From Tamarix chinensis (lineage: Eukaryota; Streptophyta; Magnoliopsida; Caryophyllales; Tamaricaceae): 64,000 bases of DNA. Shown piece after piece: positions 49,823 through 60,798 of this stretch (the stretch's first letter is position 1; each line of letters starts with the position of its first letter). Position numbers and translations under genes: made by a program. The stretch spans positions 12,095,128-12,159,127 of the forward strand of contig CM060174.1 of the NCBI GenBank assembly GCA_030549775.1. Reading direction: 5' to 3'. The notes below the pieces were generated by a model. That model was not told the origin of the DNA and made no database searches. It saw only the letters and a program-made list of their open reading frames with translations.

Positions 49823-52800
49823 GGCCTTAAAGGAGAAGATAGGGTCAGGGGAACAACGAGGGAATAGGGAAGGTTGGTTAGGATTCACCGGCAGCAACAG
49901 AGGCCCGCGAAATTCAAAACGGGGCAAGGGTGATTAGATAGGAAAGAGGGATCGTGCGTGAGAAGAGGGGAGGTGTGGCTGGGTCAAAATGGCCGGCGAG
50001 TCACCAGGAAAGAGGGAGAAGCGAAATAGCTGGTCAACGGCATTATCAGCGGCGAAAAACTAAGGAGTTGGGGGTGGCATTGCAGGTCGATAAGAGAGGG
50101 ATGAAGGAAGAATAAGAAGGAGGGAAACATGAGTGTGGATCGGCCGGTTGGGGGAAAAGAAAGAAAAGAAAAGGAAGAGAATTGATCGATGACCGAGGGG
50201 AGAACTTAAACAAAACGTAGAATTTTGGCTTGGGCCATGCCAAAGGAGAAAAGAAATAAAAGAAGACGGGTCGTGGGAAGGAGAAAAAAAGAAAGAAGAG
50301 AAGCGGGCCGCGCCGAAGGAAGAAAAGGGAAGAGGGGTCAGGGGAAAAAGGTAAGAAAAATAAAAGAAGAAGAAAGAAAAAGGAAATAAAAGGAAAAAGA
50401 AAAAAGAGAAAAAGAAAAAGAGGTGAGTTAGGGTCAAATAAATAAATTTGGATATTTTAAATATTTAAAAATAATAATATTTACATAAAATAATATTTAA
50501 TTCCCTTTTTAGGCTAATTTAGAATTTTTAAAAGTTTTTCTAAATTCCATTTTAATTAGCAAAATTACCCACAGTTTTCTAATAAAATATTTATTATTTT
50601 CTTCTTGTATTGCCCTAATTAATTCCCTTTTATTTTAATAAAAATAATTAATTTAATTAATTTTCATAATAAATCCTTAATTAGCTATAATTCTTAAAAT
50701 TATGTTTTGGGGCATTTCACTTTATTCATATGATAAACATGACATACTAATACGTAGTGGGTAAAATCGTTGTTGTTCAAGAAGCTAATAATGCATTCAA
50801 ACTATTGGCCGTTAGGAGGATCTCTGTGTGGCAAACATGTAACCAATCCCGCCTGACTGAAATAGACGAATACGACATTGTATATTGTCGCCGATAGAAA
50901 TCCAAAGTCAGGCTACTACCACCATTTATCTATTGGAGTTGATCCATGAAAATGGGTAAGACGTTTCTTATTTTGGGTAATTGAATCTACAAAGGCATGC
51001 TTATATAAAACTGAATTTATCAGCAATTCCCTAATCATTGCCCCCTAACATTCGCCCAGAGCTCCTCATTCCCAAAGAGTTGTAGTGTAACAACAATAAA
51101 TCTACAATTTCCATCTTCCACAACATTACACCATGATTCAACCCACGGAAACTTCATGACCTCAATATCCAATGGCCATGGAAAATCATGTAAGGATTGG
51201 TGTGTCCTTCCAGTACTATGCATCCCATTATTACTACTACTCCATCCTCAGCCCATTCCCAACCAATCAGGAGAATCCCGTCTTCTACCATGTCCTCGAC
51301 ACGATCGACTATGTCCTTGAGGTGAATTGGAATAAGCAAGCATTGTATGTTCCCACTCTGACAATTCCCTCCTTATACTATTACTAGGGAAATCCCTACT
51401 TTGTTGAACTTCTGGATCAACCATACTTGTTGTAGTGGGTTCAAAAATCTCTTTGATGATATTCGAATATTGCTCTAGACGGTTGGGAGAATTGGAATGG
51501 TGCAACATCCTTTGTACCTAAGGTTGTAAAGTTAGAATCGAAGATATAATAAGGGACTCGCCATTAAAATAGTTGTATTAGATTTGTACATTTGATATAA
51601 TATTAGAGGCAAAAAGATGTGTGGTTGGAGGAATGATTGAATCATTAAATTGAAATCTTTCTTCGACTTGTTTGACAAAGGTAAAAAGTCTTCGAGAATT
51701 GATGACCTACTGATTCTATGATAGGTTGATTATCTCGTTTGTAATGAAATATCTCTTGTGCACATGGTAGACCGTGTGTCTGTCTGAAGTAACACCCACA
51801 CCCTAAAGGATAAGAACTGACCAAGTCACATCTCTTATTCTCCTCCTCAATCAGGTCTAGTGCTCTACGACATACAACATATGTGATATCCTTGAACAAC
51901 ACGTTATTAGTAGAGTAATGTGGAATAATGACCCAAGATTGCTCAAATTATTTCTTCAATTCATTCATTTGCAGTCGAATTAACGTATCAATCTTTGACC
52001 ATAACGTATCAAAACTCATATGAGATGATGCTATATATTTCTTTAGCCTCGAATGCTCACTTTCCACCCTAAATTTAATATTTACATATATAAGTGTTGG
52101 TTATATAATTATAATTCAAATAAAAAAAATCCACACTAATAAAATTATACCTGTTAGTCATATAAGTACCAAAGTGAAGCTCCTGGTCAACCCAAACGGA
52201 ATCAAACCTCTCCTTATAAGGATTCAACCAAGTGTCATTATAATACCCCATTTTTAGAAACCTTAATTATAAATTAATAATTATGCGTGATTAGTGGTAA
52301 TGATTATTTTAGAAGTTTTAGTAATAAGTATATTATTACGACGGTTTAGATATAAATTTAATTAGGTAAAATTTTGATAGAAATTGGGTTATTAAATTTA
52401 ATCCTAGTTTCTACCCATAAATCTTATCCTAATTATTTTACTAATAATCTTTTGATCCATAACCCAAAAATAATTTTTTAAAATTTACTCCAAATTATTT
52501 TTATTACTCTTTCCGTTCCTTTTTAACCTATCTGATATTGAATTATTTTTTTGATATATTTTTACCATATACCCTAACCTACCCAAACTAAACCAAAAAT
52601 AAAAATAATATATATTTTCTATCCTACCCTCCCTCCCTCATTAACTCACTACACTCAACCTATATGCACATACATCTATATACGTAAACACACACACGCA
52701 CGCCGACCCTCGTCCCTTTCTGTTCTTATTTGACTTAGCACTCCTCTTCTCTACCTCGTCTGGTTTTTCAACCAACATTCTGGCACACCACCACCTTCTC

Positions 52801-53857
52801 ATCCTCCTTTCACCTTCTCTTTCCTTGTTACCCTTCCCCCAGCCAAACCCAACCCCTGCATTCCTCAACCAAACTCTCCCGCGCACCACCTAACTCCAAC
52901 CCCCATAGCTTCCTTACTCCCCTTCTCTGCCCCATTTTTTTTTCTTTAACTAACCTCCCTACCCATGTCTATCCAGCACTCCTTTTCTTTTATTTTCGTC
53001 ACCCAACACCCTGCCACTTCTGCCAACCACCACCACCTTCAACACCCTTCCCTTCTCTCGTCCTTCTTTTCTATAGAAACACTAGCCACCAGCAAAACAC
53101 CAACAACCATCTCCCTAACAACCAACCACCCTGTACCTCCCTTCTCCTTCTTCCACTTCCAACATCGTTGACCTACAGCCAACAATAAAAATACGTCAAA
53201 ATCCTAATTTAGGAAATTATGTTAAAATAGGAATTTATTAGGGAAATTAGTTAAATAAATTATTTTTTTAAAATAAGGGGAGTATTTAAGGCAAAATCAA
53301 GAGGAAAATAATAAAGAATTTATTTAGAGAATATTATGGTATTTTTCTAATTAAAATATAAATTAGGAAAAATTACTCAAAATATCCTAAATTAATATAA
53401 AAAGGATTTTAATTATTATTTTATTTATTTTTATTTATTTTTAAATATTTAAAAATATCAAAATGTTCTAAATACCCCAACCAACTTATTTTTCCATTTC
53501 ATTTTTCCCTTTTTCCTTTTTCTTCCCTCTTTTTCTCCTTTTCTTTTTTTTCTCTCTCCTTCTTCCCATACTGGGCCTACGCCCCTCGTAGCCCAACTCC
53601 CCTCCTCTTTTTCTTTCCCCCCTCCGCGCGTCCTAGCCCACCTTATTTTTTCTCTCCTCCTTGCCTGCCCAGTTTCCCCCTCTTTTTTCTTTCATTCCTT
53701 TTCCCCAGTCCCGGCGACCCACTTGCTTCTTCTTCTTCTCCTTCCCTCCCATGTGCTGCAACCCAGCCACTGTACCGCCAGCCTGCCACCTCCTTTCTCT
53801 CCCCCGTCCGTTTCCTTGCCTATTCCAGCCCCGACCTACCTCACATGCCCTCATGTG

Positions 53858-54404
53858 TAGGGATGGCAATTTTCCCTGCGGGTTCAGGGCCTTGTTGGGG
53901 ATTCCCCGTTAGGGTTTGGGTTTGGGGAGAGAATTTGGGGATCGGGTTCGAGTTCGGGGATTCTTAATGGCAATTTTTTCGGGGACAGGGTGGGGACGGT
54001 TTTGGGATCCCCATCCCCTAACCCACCCCGAATAATTTTTTTAATATATTTTTATATAATTATATATATATATATATATAATATAATATAATATAATTTT
54101 TTATAGAATATAAATTAAAAGTCTGATATAAAAAAAGGCTTAAAGATCGGGGATAGAATTGGGGATCAGGTATAAAGTTGGGTTTCGAGGATTAGGTTGG
54201 GTTTTAAGGTCGGGGAATAAATTGAGGATGGAAAATAGATCGGGGATTGGGTCGGGTATGGAGATTTGATCCCCACGGGGATTAGGTCGGGAATCCCAGA
54301 TAAAAAAAATCGGGGATCGGGTTGGGTTCGAAGATTATTTTTCTTATCGGGTTTGGGGATGAGGATGGTGTCCCCATCCCCGACCCGCACCGTTGCCATC
54401 CCTA
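53858..54404. mobile_element. hAT-type MITE 2 (GGGATGGCAAT family)
   Basis: Ends TAGGGATGGCAA and TTGCCATCCCTA are perfect 12-bp inverted repeats. The 8-bp flanks CTCATGTG and CTCACGTG differ at one base. The left half is rich in GGGG tracts and the right half mixes GGGGATTGGG with CCCCATCCCC, around a (TA)n centre at 54062-54082. There is no transposase. It lies in the U3 of LTR E, upstream of its TATA box. Confidence 0.85.
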
Positions 54405-54565
54405 CTCACGTGTTCCCCTTTCCATTTCCTTTTTCTCTTCCTCGACCAAACTTGCAGCTGCCAAATCGCAGGCCTGTATCAGCCTGCTATAGTCGGCCGA
54501 CAAGCTCTACCTCACCTTCCCTCCTTGTCCTCTTTCCCCTTTATCTCATCCTCCCTCCAATGGCC

Positions 54566-54573
54566 TATAAATA
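54566..54573 (+). promoter_or_regulatory. TATA box of LTR E
   Basis: CCAATGGCCTATAAATACCC, nearly identical to B. MITE 2 lies ~160 bases upstream. Confidence 0.65.
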
Positions 54574-55174
54574 CCCCAACCAATCCCCTTCGACCCTTTT
54601 CCCCTGCCCATAAATTCATCCCTCCTTGCACCACTGCCACTTCAGACGTCGCCCAAAAGCTTCCCTGAATTACCCTCCACTGAACCATATCACTCACCAT
54701 CCCTAGTTCCTCCTACACGAGCTGCCCCAGCCGTGCAAAGTTGGTTGCCCGATCTACCACTTTGCACCCATTGCCGCCCCTCTCACCCCTTGCGCTGCCT
54801 TCTCTGCCCCAATCACCGCCTCTCCTGCTACCCAAACCACCCAGCAAAGCCTCCCCTGCCTTCCTTTCTCCCTTTCTCCCCCTCCTTCTCCCTACCTCCT
54901 TCTCCACCACCTTCGGCCACCACTACAACCGGCATCGGCGTCGCCACCCTTGTTGCGCCACCACCACTACTCGAACCCTCTCAACCTAGGGAATCCACCA
55001 CCACAACCACCCTCTCACTCTCCCTCTCCTAGCCCCAAAAGTCCACCTCTCCAACTCTCCCCTTCCTCCACCGCTACCGCTGCCGCCACTGCCTAGCTGC
55101 CACCACCATTAGGTGTTGCCTTAACCTTCCTAACCCTTAAGTATGATTAATGTAATTATTAGTTTATTTTATTA

Positions 55175-55352
55175 GTGTTGTTAGTATTATTATTATTATC
55201 ATTATCGTTCTTATTATTAATATTATTATCATTTTTACTATTACTATTATTATTATTATTGTTGTTGTTGTTGTTATTATTAATGACCTTGGCGCTACTA
55301 GTATTATTATTACTAATATTATTATTATTCAAACCGTTATTATTATTATTGT

Positions 55353-55390
<38 letters not shown>

Positions 55391-55530
55391 TTACTGTTAT
55401 TATTATTATCATTATCGTTACTATTCTATTATTATTAGTACTATTATTATTATGGTTCGAATTATTATTATTATCACTATTATCATCATTATTATTATTA
55501 CTATTATTAATATTAAAGTTACTACCTTTA
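55175..55530 (+). repeat. (ATT)n, (GTT)n and (ACT)n microsatellites of LTR E
   Basis: Triplet tracts between the candidate donor at 55112 and the 62-nt block. The (ACT)n run is at about 55353-55390. The Leu-rich frame across it is an artefact. Confidence 0.85.
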
Positions 55531-55750
55531 GTATTGTTAATAATACCTTTTCATAGACCAATATTACTACCTAAATCTATTTTGACTAATAATAGCATGA
55601 TTAACCATTTTGAGAATAATACCCTTATTTTCACTGATAAAGCTACTACTATTATTAATAGCCCTAATACTAGGCTATAATAAAGGTATAGTAGGAAACA
55701 GTGATAATGTTGGTAGGATGGAAGTTAACCATAGTATTTCCCTCTTATAA

Positions 55751-55812
55751 GTGAACCAAATTCAAATCCTGAGGAGGCATAGGAGCGTGCTCCAAGTTTC
55801 GTGTCCTTTTAG
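55751..55812 (+). other. 62-nt exon-like block, LTR E
   Basis: Ends TTTTAG|GTAGGG. The acceptor side reads CCTCTTATAA, so the AG is mutated to AA. Contains GGAGCGTGCTCC. Confidence 0.5.
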
Positions 55813-56999
55813 GTAGGGATGTGGTTAATGCCTAATATTGGTGCTAAGTGCTTTGTATAATGTGTGTGATGGTATGTTTGTGTGTCTTATATGATTATGA
55901 CCACTTACTTATAGCACATCGCTGAGCTAAGGTAAGTTTACGTGTTATCCTTTTGGCATATGATATGTATGTTGTGCTTGTGGTGCTTATGTATTATGGC
56001 CCTTTTGGACATGCATGCTAGGATACTTTAACGATATGATGTGGGGGTGAAAGGATAAAAAGGAAAATGAGTTGACTAAGAGGGAAGTAAGAACAACCTA
56101 TGGATCTCATGACTTATGGGTGGACAAATAAAAGAATAATATGGACAAAATAAGAGAGTGAAGTGAATCTTACATGGGGGAATCTAGTCTTTGCATGGGA
56201 TGGTTAGTCCTTGCATAGATGGATGGTCTTTGCATAGGGATGATCTTTACGTGGAAAAAGTCGACTCGAGGTTTAAGTATGGTAAGGGAATGGTTGTTGG
56301 GATAATTAGAGTTTGTGGGTGAAAATGGTACGTAGGTCGGTGCAAGGATGCATGAGAGCCTTGGCTAGGGTTTAGGAGGAAAACCCTAAGTGGAAGTGAT
56401 TGTGGAAGGGATAAATAATGGGGAGGATTGAAGTATGGGATGAGAGTGGATAAATGTCATGTGGAGGATGTGTCTGTGTGTGTCATGTGGAAGAGGGGGT
56501 GGTAGGTGAGAGTGGTGGGGGAATAAAATAGAAGAAAAGATAGGTGCTAGGGTTGGGGGTGACCAATTAGGGTTTCGTGATCGCATGTGCAGAATGAGAA
56601 GTAAAGTGGGATGATTGGGGATGAATCGAGTGAAGTGATGAGTTGGGAGCAAAGGAACATGGGTGGTGTGCGATATAGGAAGGTTGGGCCATATAAGCCA
56701 AAATAGGGTTTCCTAGAGGGTGATAGTGAGTTGACTCAGACGTATGGGGAGTGGGCCTCAACCCACGTACTTAGGAGTCGGGTCTTCATGGTAAGTGAGG
56801 AGAAAAGGGAAATAATGCATGGATATTACAGGAGGCATAGAAGTCCCAATATATGGAATGAGCCTTTTTAGAAGATTAGGAATAAACGGATTATGTGAGC
56901 GGGTAGTCTCAAAAGACATGCATGTCTAGGGTGAAAACATGTATTAAATAAGATACAGATAAGACACTAATCATTTAAAGTGAAAGATTATTGAAGTAG

Positions 57000-57350
57000 T
57001 CCCAGACCGATCCACTGACATAGTAGTGGCCAGGTGCCAAGGTGCCCTAGAAATCGATTTACCGGCGAATAATAGTGGTTAGGAGTGTTTTGCCCTGTAT
57101 GTTTCGATCCGTCGGCTATAATAGTGAGGGATCCCGACCTCAATAAACTAAACCTTGAGTCATGATAAGAAATGGGAAAGATACTAATTACTTACAGTGA
57201 AACACCATGAGAATCAGGGCCAAACCAATCAATCGACATAATAGTGGTCAGGAGCACTTTGCCCCAGAGACTGATCCACCGGTAAGTAATAGTGGGCAGG
57301 AGCATTCTGTCCTGTATGTTTTCGATCCACTGGCTATAATAGTGGGATTC
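57000..57350 (+). repeat. Hairpin array of LTR E
   Basis: Six units of GATCCACCGGCNATAATAGTGG type. Inserts include CAGGAGTGTTTTGCCCTG and CAGGAGCATTCTGTCCTG (arms CAGGA/TCCTG). Confidence 0.75.
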
Positions 57351-57907
57351 CCGTACTCGCATGGATTTATAAAGAGCATGGGTTTGAAATGGGTATATTG
57401 ACTAGAGATCTAATGATTAAGTTTAACCAAACTGTAATACGACCTATACTATCTGTTCTTCCTGCATGGCTTACCTGCTTGTGTATATGTCCTTTGTGTA
57501 CGTTCTTAGCTACATGGTTACCTTACTCAGTACGTACGTACTGACCACCTGTTTCATGGGTGCTGCTCATTCCACGAACAAAGGTCCCTTATGAGCTTGT
57601 GTAGGTAGGAGACATTATCTTCGACGCCTATGATTCTTATGAGGTGTCGGGCGAGGCTGAGAGTTGATCTTCTTAGACTTGTCATGGGGGTCTAAGAGTG
57701 ATGCAGAACATACTTTTTCTCTTTATTTTTTTCTTTGTTTATTGTACCATATATTTTATTCCCTTCAGGACTTTGACTATATACTCTATGTGAGTTGTAA
57801 TGACTTTTTATCAAGCACTTTGATTATCCCGTTATGAACGTTTCATTTTCCTATGAATCCCTATTTTAAGCATGAATAATGTTCTTGTGAATAATTTCCT
57901 TAGCCTT

Positions 57908-57952
57908 GTGGTTGGTGTGAGACCGGTCAGGGCCCGAGCTTGCACTAATCAC
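57908..57952 (+). other. U5 stem-loop of LTR E
   Basis: GTGGTTGGTGTGAG (57908-57921) pairs with CTTGCACTAATCAC (57939-57952) at all 14 positions, with four G-U pairs. Confidence 0.65.
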
Positions 57953-58486
57953 GGTAGTAACACCCCTATGCTTATGTTTGTTTTAAATAAAACGAAAATT
58001 TTCAATTGTGATTTTTGGGGGGTGTTACAAACAACTCGTAACCACCACCACCAAACCATCTTCTAGCCATCATCTCCTCCCTCTCTTCTTCCTGTGTGCA
58101 TATCCCCTATCCACTGTTACCCCTCCTTGCATCTGGCTCTTCTCTTCCTATGCCTTTCCATACCAACAAAACCACTGCCACCTACCATGTGAACCCAACC
58201 CCAACCCTATCGTGCATTCTCCTGTAGCCACCAGTAGCCACCACAGCTCTAGCACACTCTAACTGTCACCCATCCTTGTCCAGTACCTAATAGCCCTTCC
58301 CTTCTCCCTTTGCACTCCCCTTTGAGCCATCACCAGCCCCCTTCGACCGCAGCCTCCCCACAGCCTCTTCCCTTATGTAAGCTCACTCTACACATGCTGT
58401 GTGAGAGAGTGATATTTTGTTCTAAAAGATTTTTGGCACCAAATCTTATATGTAAGGGTAAGTTGGTAATTTTATAAAAATAAATA

Positions 58487-58489
<3 letters not shown>

Positions 58490-58518
<29 letters not shown>
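58490..58518. repeat. (ATT)n microsatellite in LTR J
   Basis: Nine or so uninterrupted ATT units in the part of J between E and H, just before a TTTTTAG acceptor-like site. Confidence 0.85.
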
Positions 58519-58756
58519 CTTGGTAGATATTAATCGTTATTTGTGGTATTATTTTTAGGAGCGAAAATTTGATTAGCAGGACCTTATAAATTTAGTAGAA
58601 TACTGTAAATTTTATGTTTTTGCTTGAATTCAAGTAGCCGTTATACTCCACTAAAATGATAAACATTGTATGATAACTATAACACCCCAATTTTTACTAC
58701 TGAAAAAATTCGTTTTGTAGCGGAAGTAACTAAGTAAAATAGTGGGGGTTACCGCA

Positions 58757-58803
58757 GTGATCGACATAATTTTGGTTTATGCAACCATCCTTACATTAAT
58801 CAC
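58757..58803 (-). other. U5 stem-loop of LTR H
   Basis: Arms 58757-58769 and 58791-58803. In sense GTGATTAATGTAA pairs with TTATGTCGATCAC at 12 of 13 positions, three of them G-U. Confidence 0.55.
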
Positions 58804-59314
58804 AAGGCTGAAACGTTTGGGGTAATACAAGGAAATTATAACACAAAATTACATTTATAGTACAATAATGAGCTTGGAGTTTAACTCCGAGTATTACAAT
58901 ACAAAATAAAAAATGAGGATACCATGTATCAAGAGTCCAAAAATGGGTATCCAGTTAAATACATAATCCGAATAACACATACTCTTCACCCGACCCCAAC
59001 ATAAATGGAGTCACTCATCCCCACATAAGGCGTCATAGGCCGTAAAGTCATATACCCGATCCTCTGAGACATGCATATAAGATCCAAGGCCTTCTGCTCG
59101 TGGGAATGAGCAACACCCATAAAACGGGTGGTCAGTACGCTATGTACTAAGTAAGGGAACAATACTGTCAAAATAGGAATACAAATAGCACATACTTCCG
59201 CATTAGATAATAAAAGAATATAACCAAGTAAATGAAACATCTCATAAGGCATAGGATGATCTAGATCCTTTTATTAAGTATAGTCCATTTTCATTATTTT
59301 ATATATGTTGAGTA

Positions 59315-59745
59315 TAGGAAACCCACTATTCTTAAACTAGTGGAATGGTCTAAAACTCTAGGGGACGACACACATGAGCCACTATTCTTTCCGGTGGAAT
59401 GGAGGTTAAAAACACATTCTCGGGGCAAAATGCTCCCGAGCCACTATTCTACCCGGTGGAACGGGAATACACATATATATAGAAAATATATCACTCTGGT
59501 CCTGACTCACGTATTCTTCCATTGTAAATCATTAGTATATTTTCCATAGATTATGAATATATGTTTCATTTCATGATGAGTAAGGACCCCACTATTCTTA
59601 AACCGGTGGAACGGTCTGAAATTCTCGGGGACAACACACCCGAGCTACTATTCTTTTCGGTGGAACGGAGATTAAAAACATCATCTCGGGACAGAATGCT
59701 GTCGAGCCACTATTCTCCCCTGTGGAATGGGATACATGTATATAG
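59315..59745 (-). repeat. CCGGTGGAACGG hairpin array of LTR H
   Basis: Six CCACTATTCT...CCGGTGGAACGG units in two groups around a spacer at 59480-59570. Inserts form strong hairpins: CTCGGGGCAAAATGCTCCCGAG written as arms CTCGGG/CCCGAG, and CTCGGG/CCCGAG again at 59620-59643. Confidence 0.8.
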
Positions 59746-60798
59746 GTTTAGAAAAATAATCACTACGGCCCTACTCACGTGTTCTTTCACTTTAAGTGAT
59801 TAGTATCTTATTCAAGATTGATTCTCAGGCATAAGACATAGTTAAAACAGCTATACATATAACATAGGTCCAAATCCTTAAGTCTTGTTAAACCCTAATT
59901 ATACTCCCTTTAGCATTCATTCTCCCATGTTGGTTGTTCTACTCACATTATATTATGCCATATCCCAAATCCCATCATTAGTATCTTACCCCAAAAAGCA
60001 CCACCTAATTCCCATGAGTTTGCTTTAATAATCTTATCCTGATATATAAATTACCGAAGTATCCAAGCCCAAATTCTATAGAATTCTCATAACACTTCCC
60101 ATGAAATTTTTATGATTTCTAGTTTTAATAGATAACCTCTAAACCCTAAACATGGAATAATGATATTAAAATTTCAAGATAGCTTGCCCCAAATTTGCTA
60201 TCAAACATGTAAGAACCCCAAATAACGATAATCCTCATATGAATTACTCAAGCTATTATTGTCATAATTTAAACCTCTTATCACATAAATTACCAAAACT
60301 TCCTTATTATCCCAAAATGACCAAGTTACCCTCTAAGCACAATTAAAACCTTTATTTTATAAAATCTTATACCTTCTACACATATTATTTTCCAAGTCCC
60401 CATCTATCATCATGCCTCATGAGAATCCTTAAGTCCATTTACCATAACTCATTCAACTCATATTTCATACCATAAGATATATTTTCACAAATATGACATT
60501 ATCATCATTCAACCCATATTTCATACCATAGATATATTTCCACAAGTGTGATGCTATCATCATTCGACCCATATTTCATACCATAAGATGTATTTTCACA
60601 AATATGACATTATTGTCAAAAATCATAACATAATGATATCTCTTACAATGCTTATTTTTTTTCAACATAACATCCATATAATCACAAATGATCAATATCA
60701 ACATATATTACTTAATATAGCAACAACATCATGAAAAACACATATAGCTATACAAGCAAATATCATAAAAAATCCTAAACATTGAATAGTATCCTTAC

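Larger units (their letters stand above)
45667..50719 (-). mobile_element. Solo LTR D
   Basis: Starts TGTAACACCCCAAAATTTAC, ends TTTTGGGGCATTTCA, with perfect duplication CTTTA (45662-45666 and 50720-50724). The modules follow the order of A and the two are clearly the same subfamily. Minus-strand TATA box at 49815-49822, GGTGG tract at 49205-49440, candidate donor CCCAAG|GTGG at 49209/49210, very long (AAT)n tracts, 62-nt block, telo-box array, hairpin array and U5 stem. No gag-pol. It lies inside the second MULE gene. Confidence 0.9.
43285..52238. mobile_element. Two-gene MULE, copy 2 (PMD facing transposase-SWIM-OTU)
   Basis: Same convergent pair as at 8876-14026, in inverted overall orientation. 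LTR D (45667-50719) lies inside the MULE gene. LTR J cuts the gene at 52238, so the transposase domain and that end of the element lie beyond J, outside the window. The borders and terminal inverted repeats were not identified. Confidence 0.6.
45440..52238 (-). pseudogene. MULE transposase-SWIM-OTU gene, decayed copy 2, split by LTR D
   Basis: From the 5' side: exon end NPYKERFDSVWVDQELHFG (52230-52151), an 82-nt intron (52069-52150) at the same place as in copy 1, then VESEHSRLKKYIASSHMSF. The SWIM finger is LGCGCYFRQTHGLPCAQEIF near 51800-51740, with the last ligand His changed to Gln. A linker rich in Ser, Arg and Gly follows (51508-51172). The OTU domain has SLHDFPWPLDIEVMKFPWVE, then VVEDGNC, with its catalytic Cys intact at 51104-51106. 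After that come PDFGFLSATIYNVVFVYFS (near 50900-50850), LTR D, and the tail PPISNKWYLHANPSVTGWDV at about 45600-45530. The DDE transposase domain is absent from the window. Less decayed than copy 1 in the OTU part, but with stops at KK*FEQ and elsewhere. Confidence 0.82.
53186..58029 (+). mobile_element. Solo LTR E with nested MITE 2
   Basis: Its start is decayed (TAAAAATACGTCAAAATCC against TGTAATATCCCAAAATCC in B) and its end is TTTTTGGGGGGTGTTACA. The duplication AACAA is perfect (53181-53185 and 58030-58034). Same module order as B: TATA box 54566-54573, C-rich tract, candidate donor ATTAG|GTGTTG (55112), (ATT/ACT)n tracts, 62-nt block, hairpin array (57000-57350) and U5 stem. No gag-pol. 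Confidence 0.85.
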
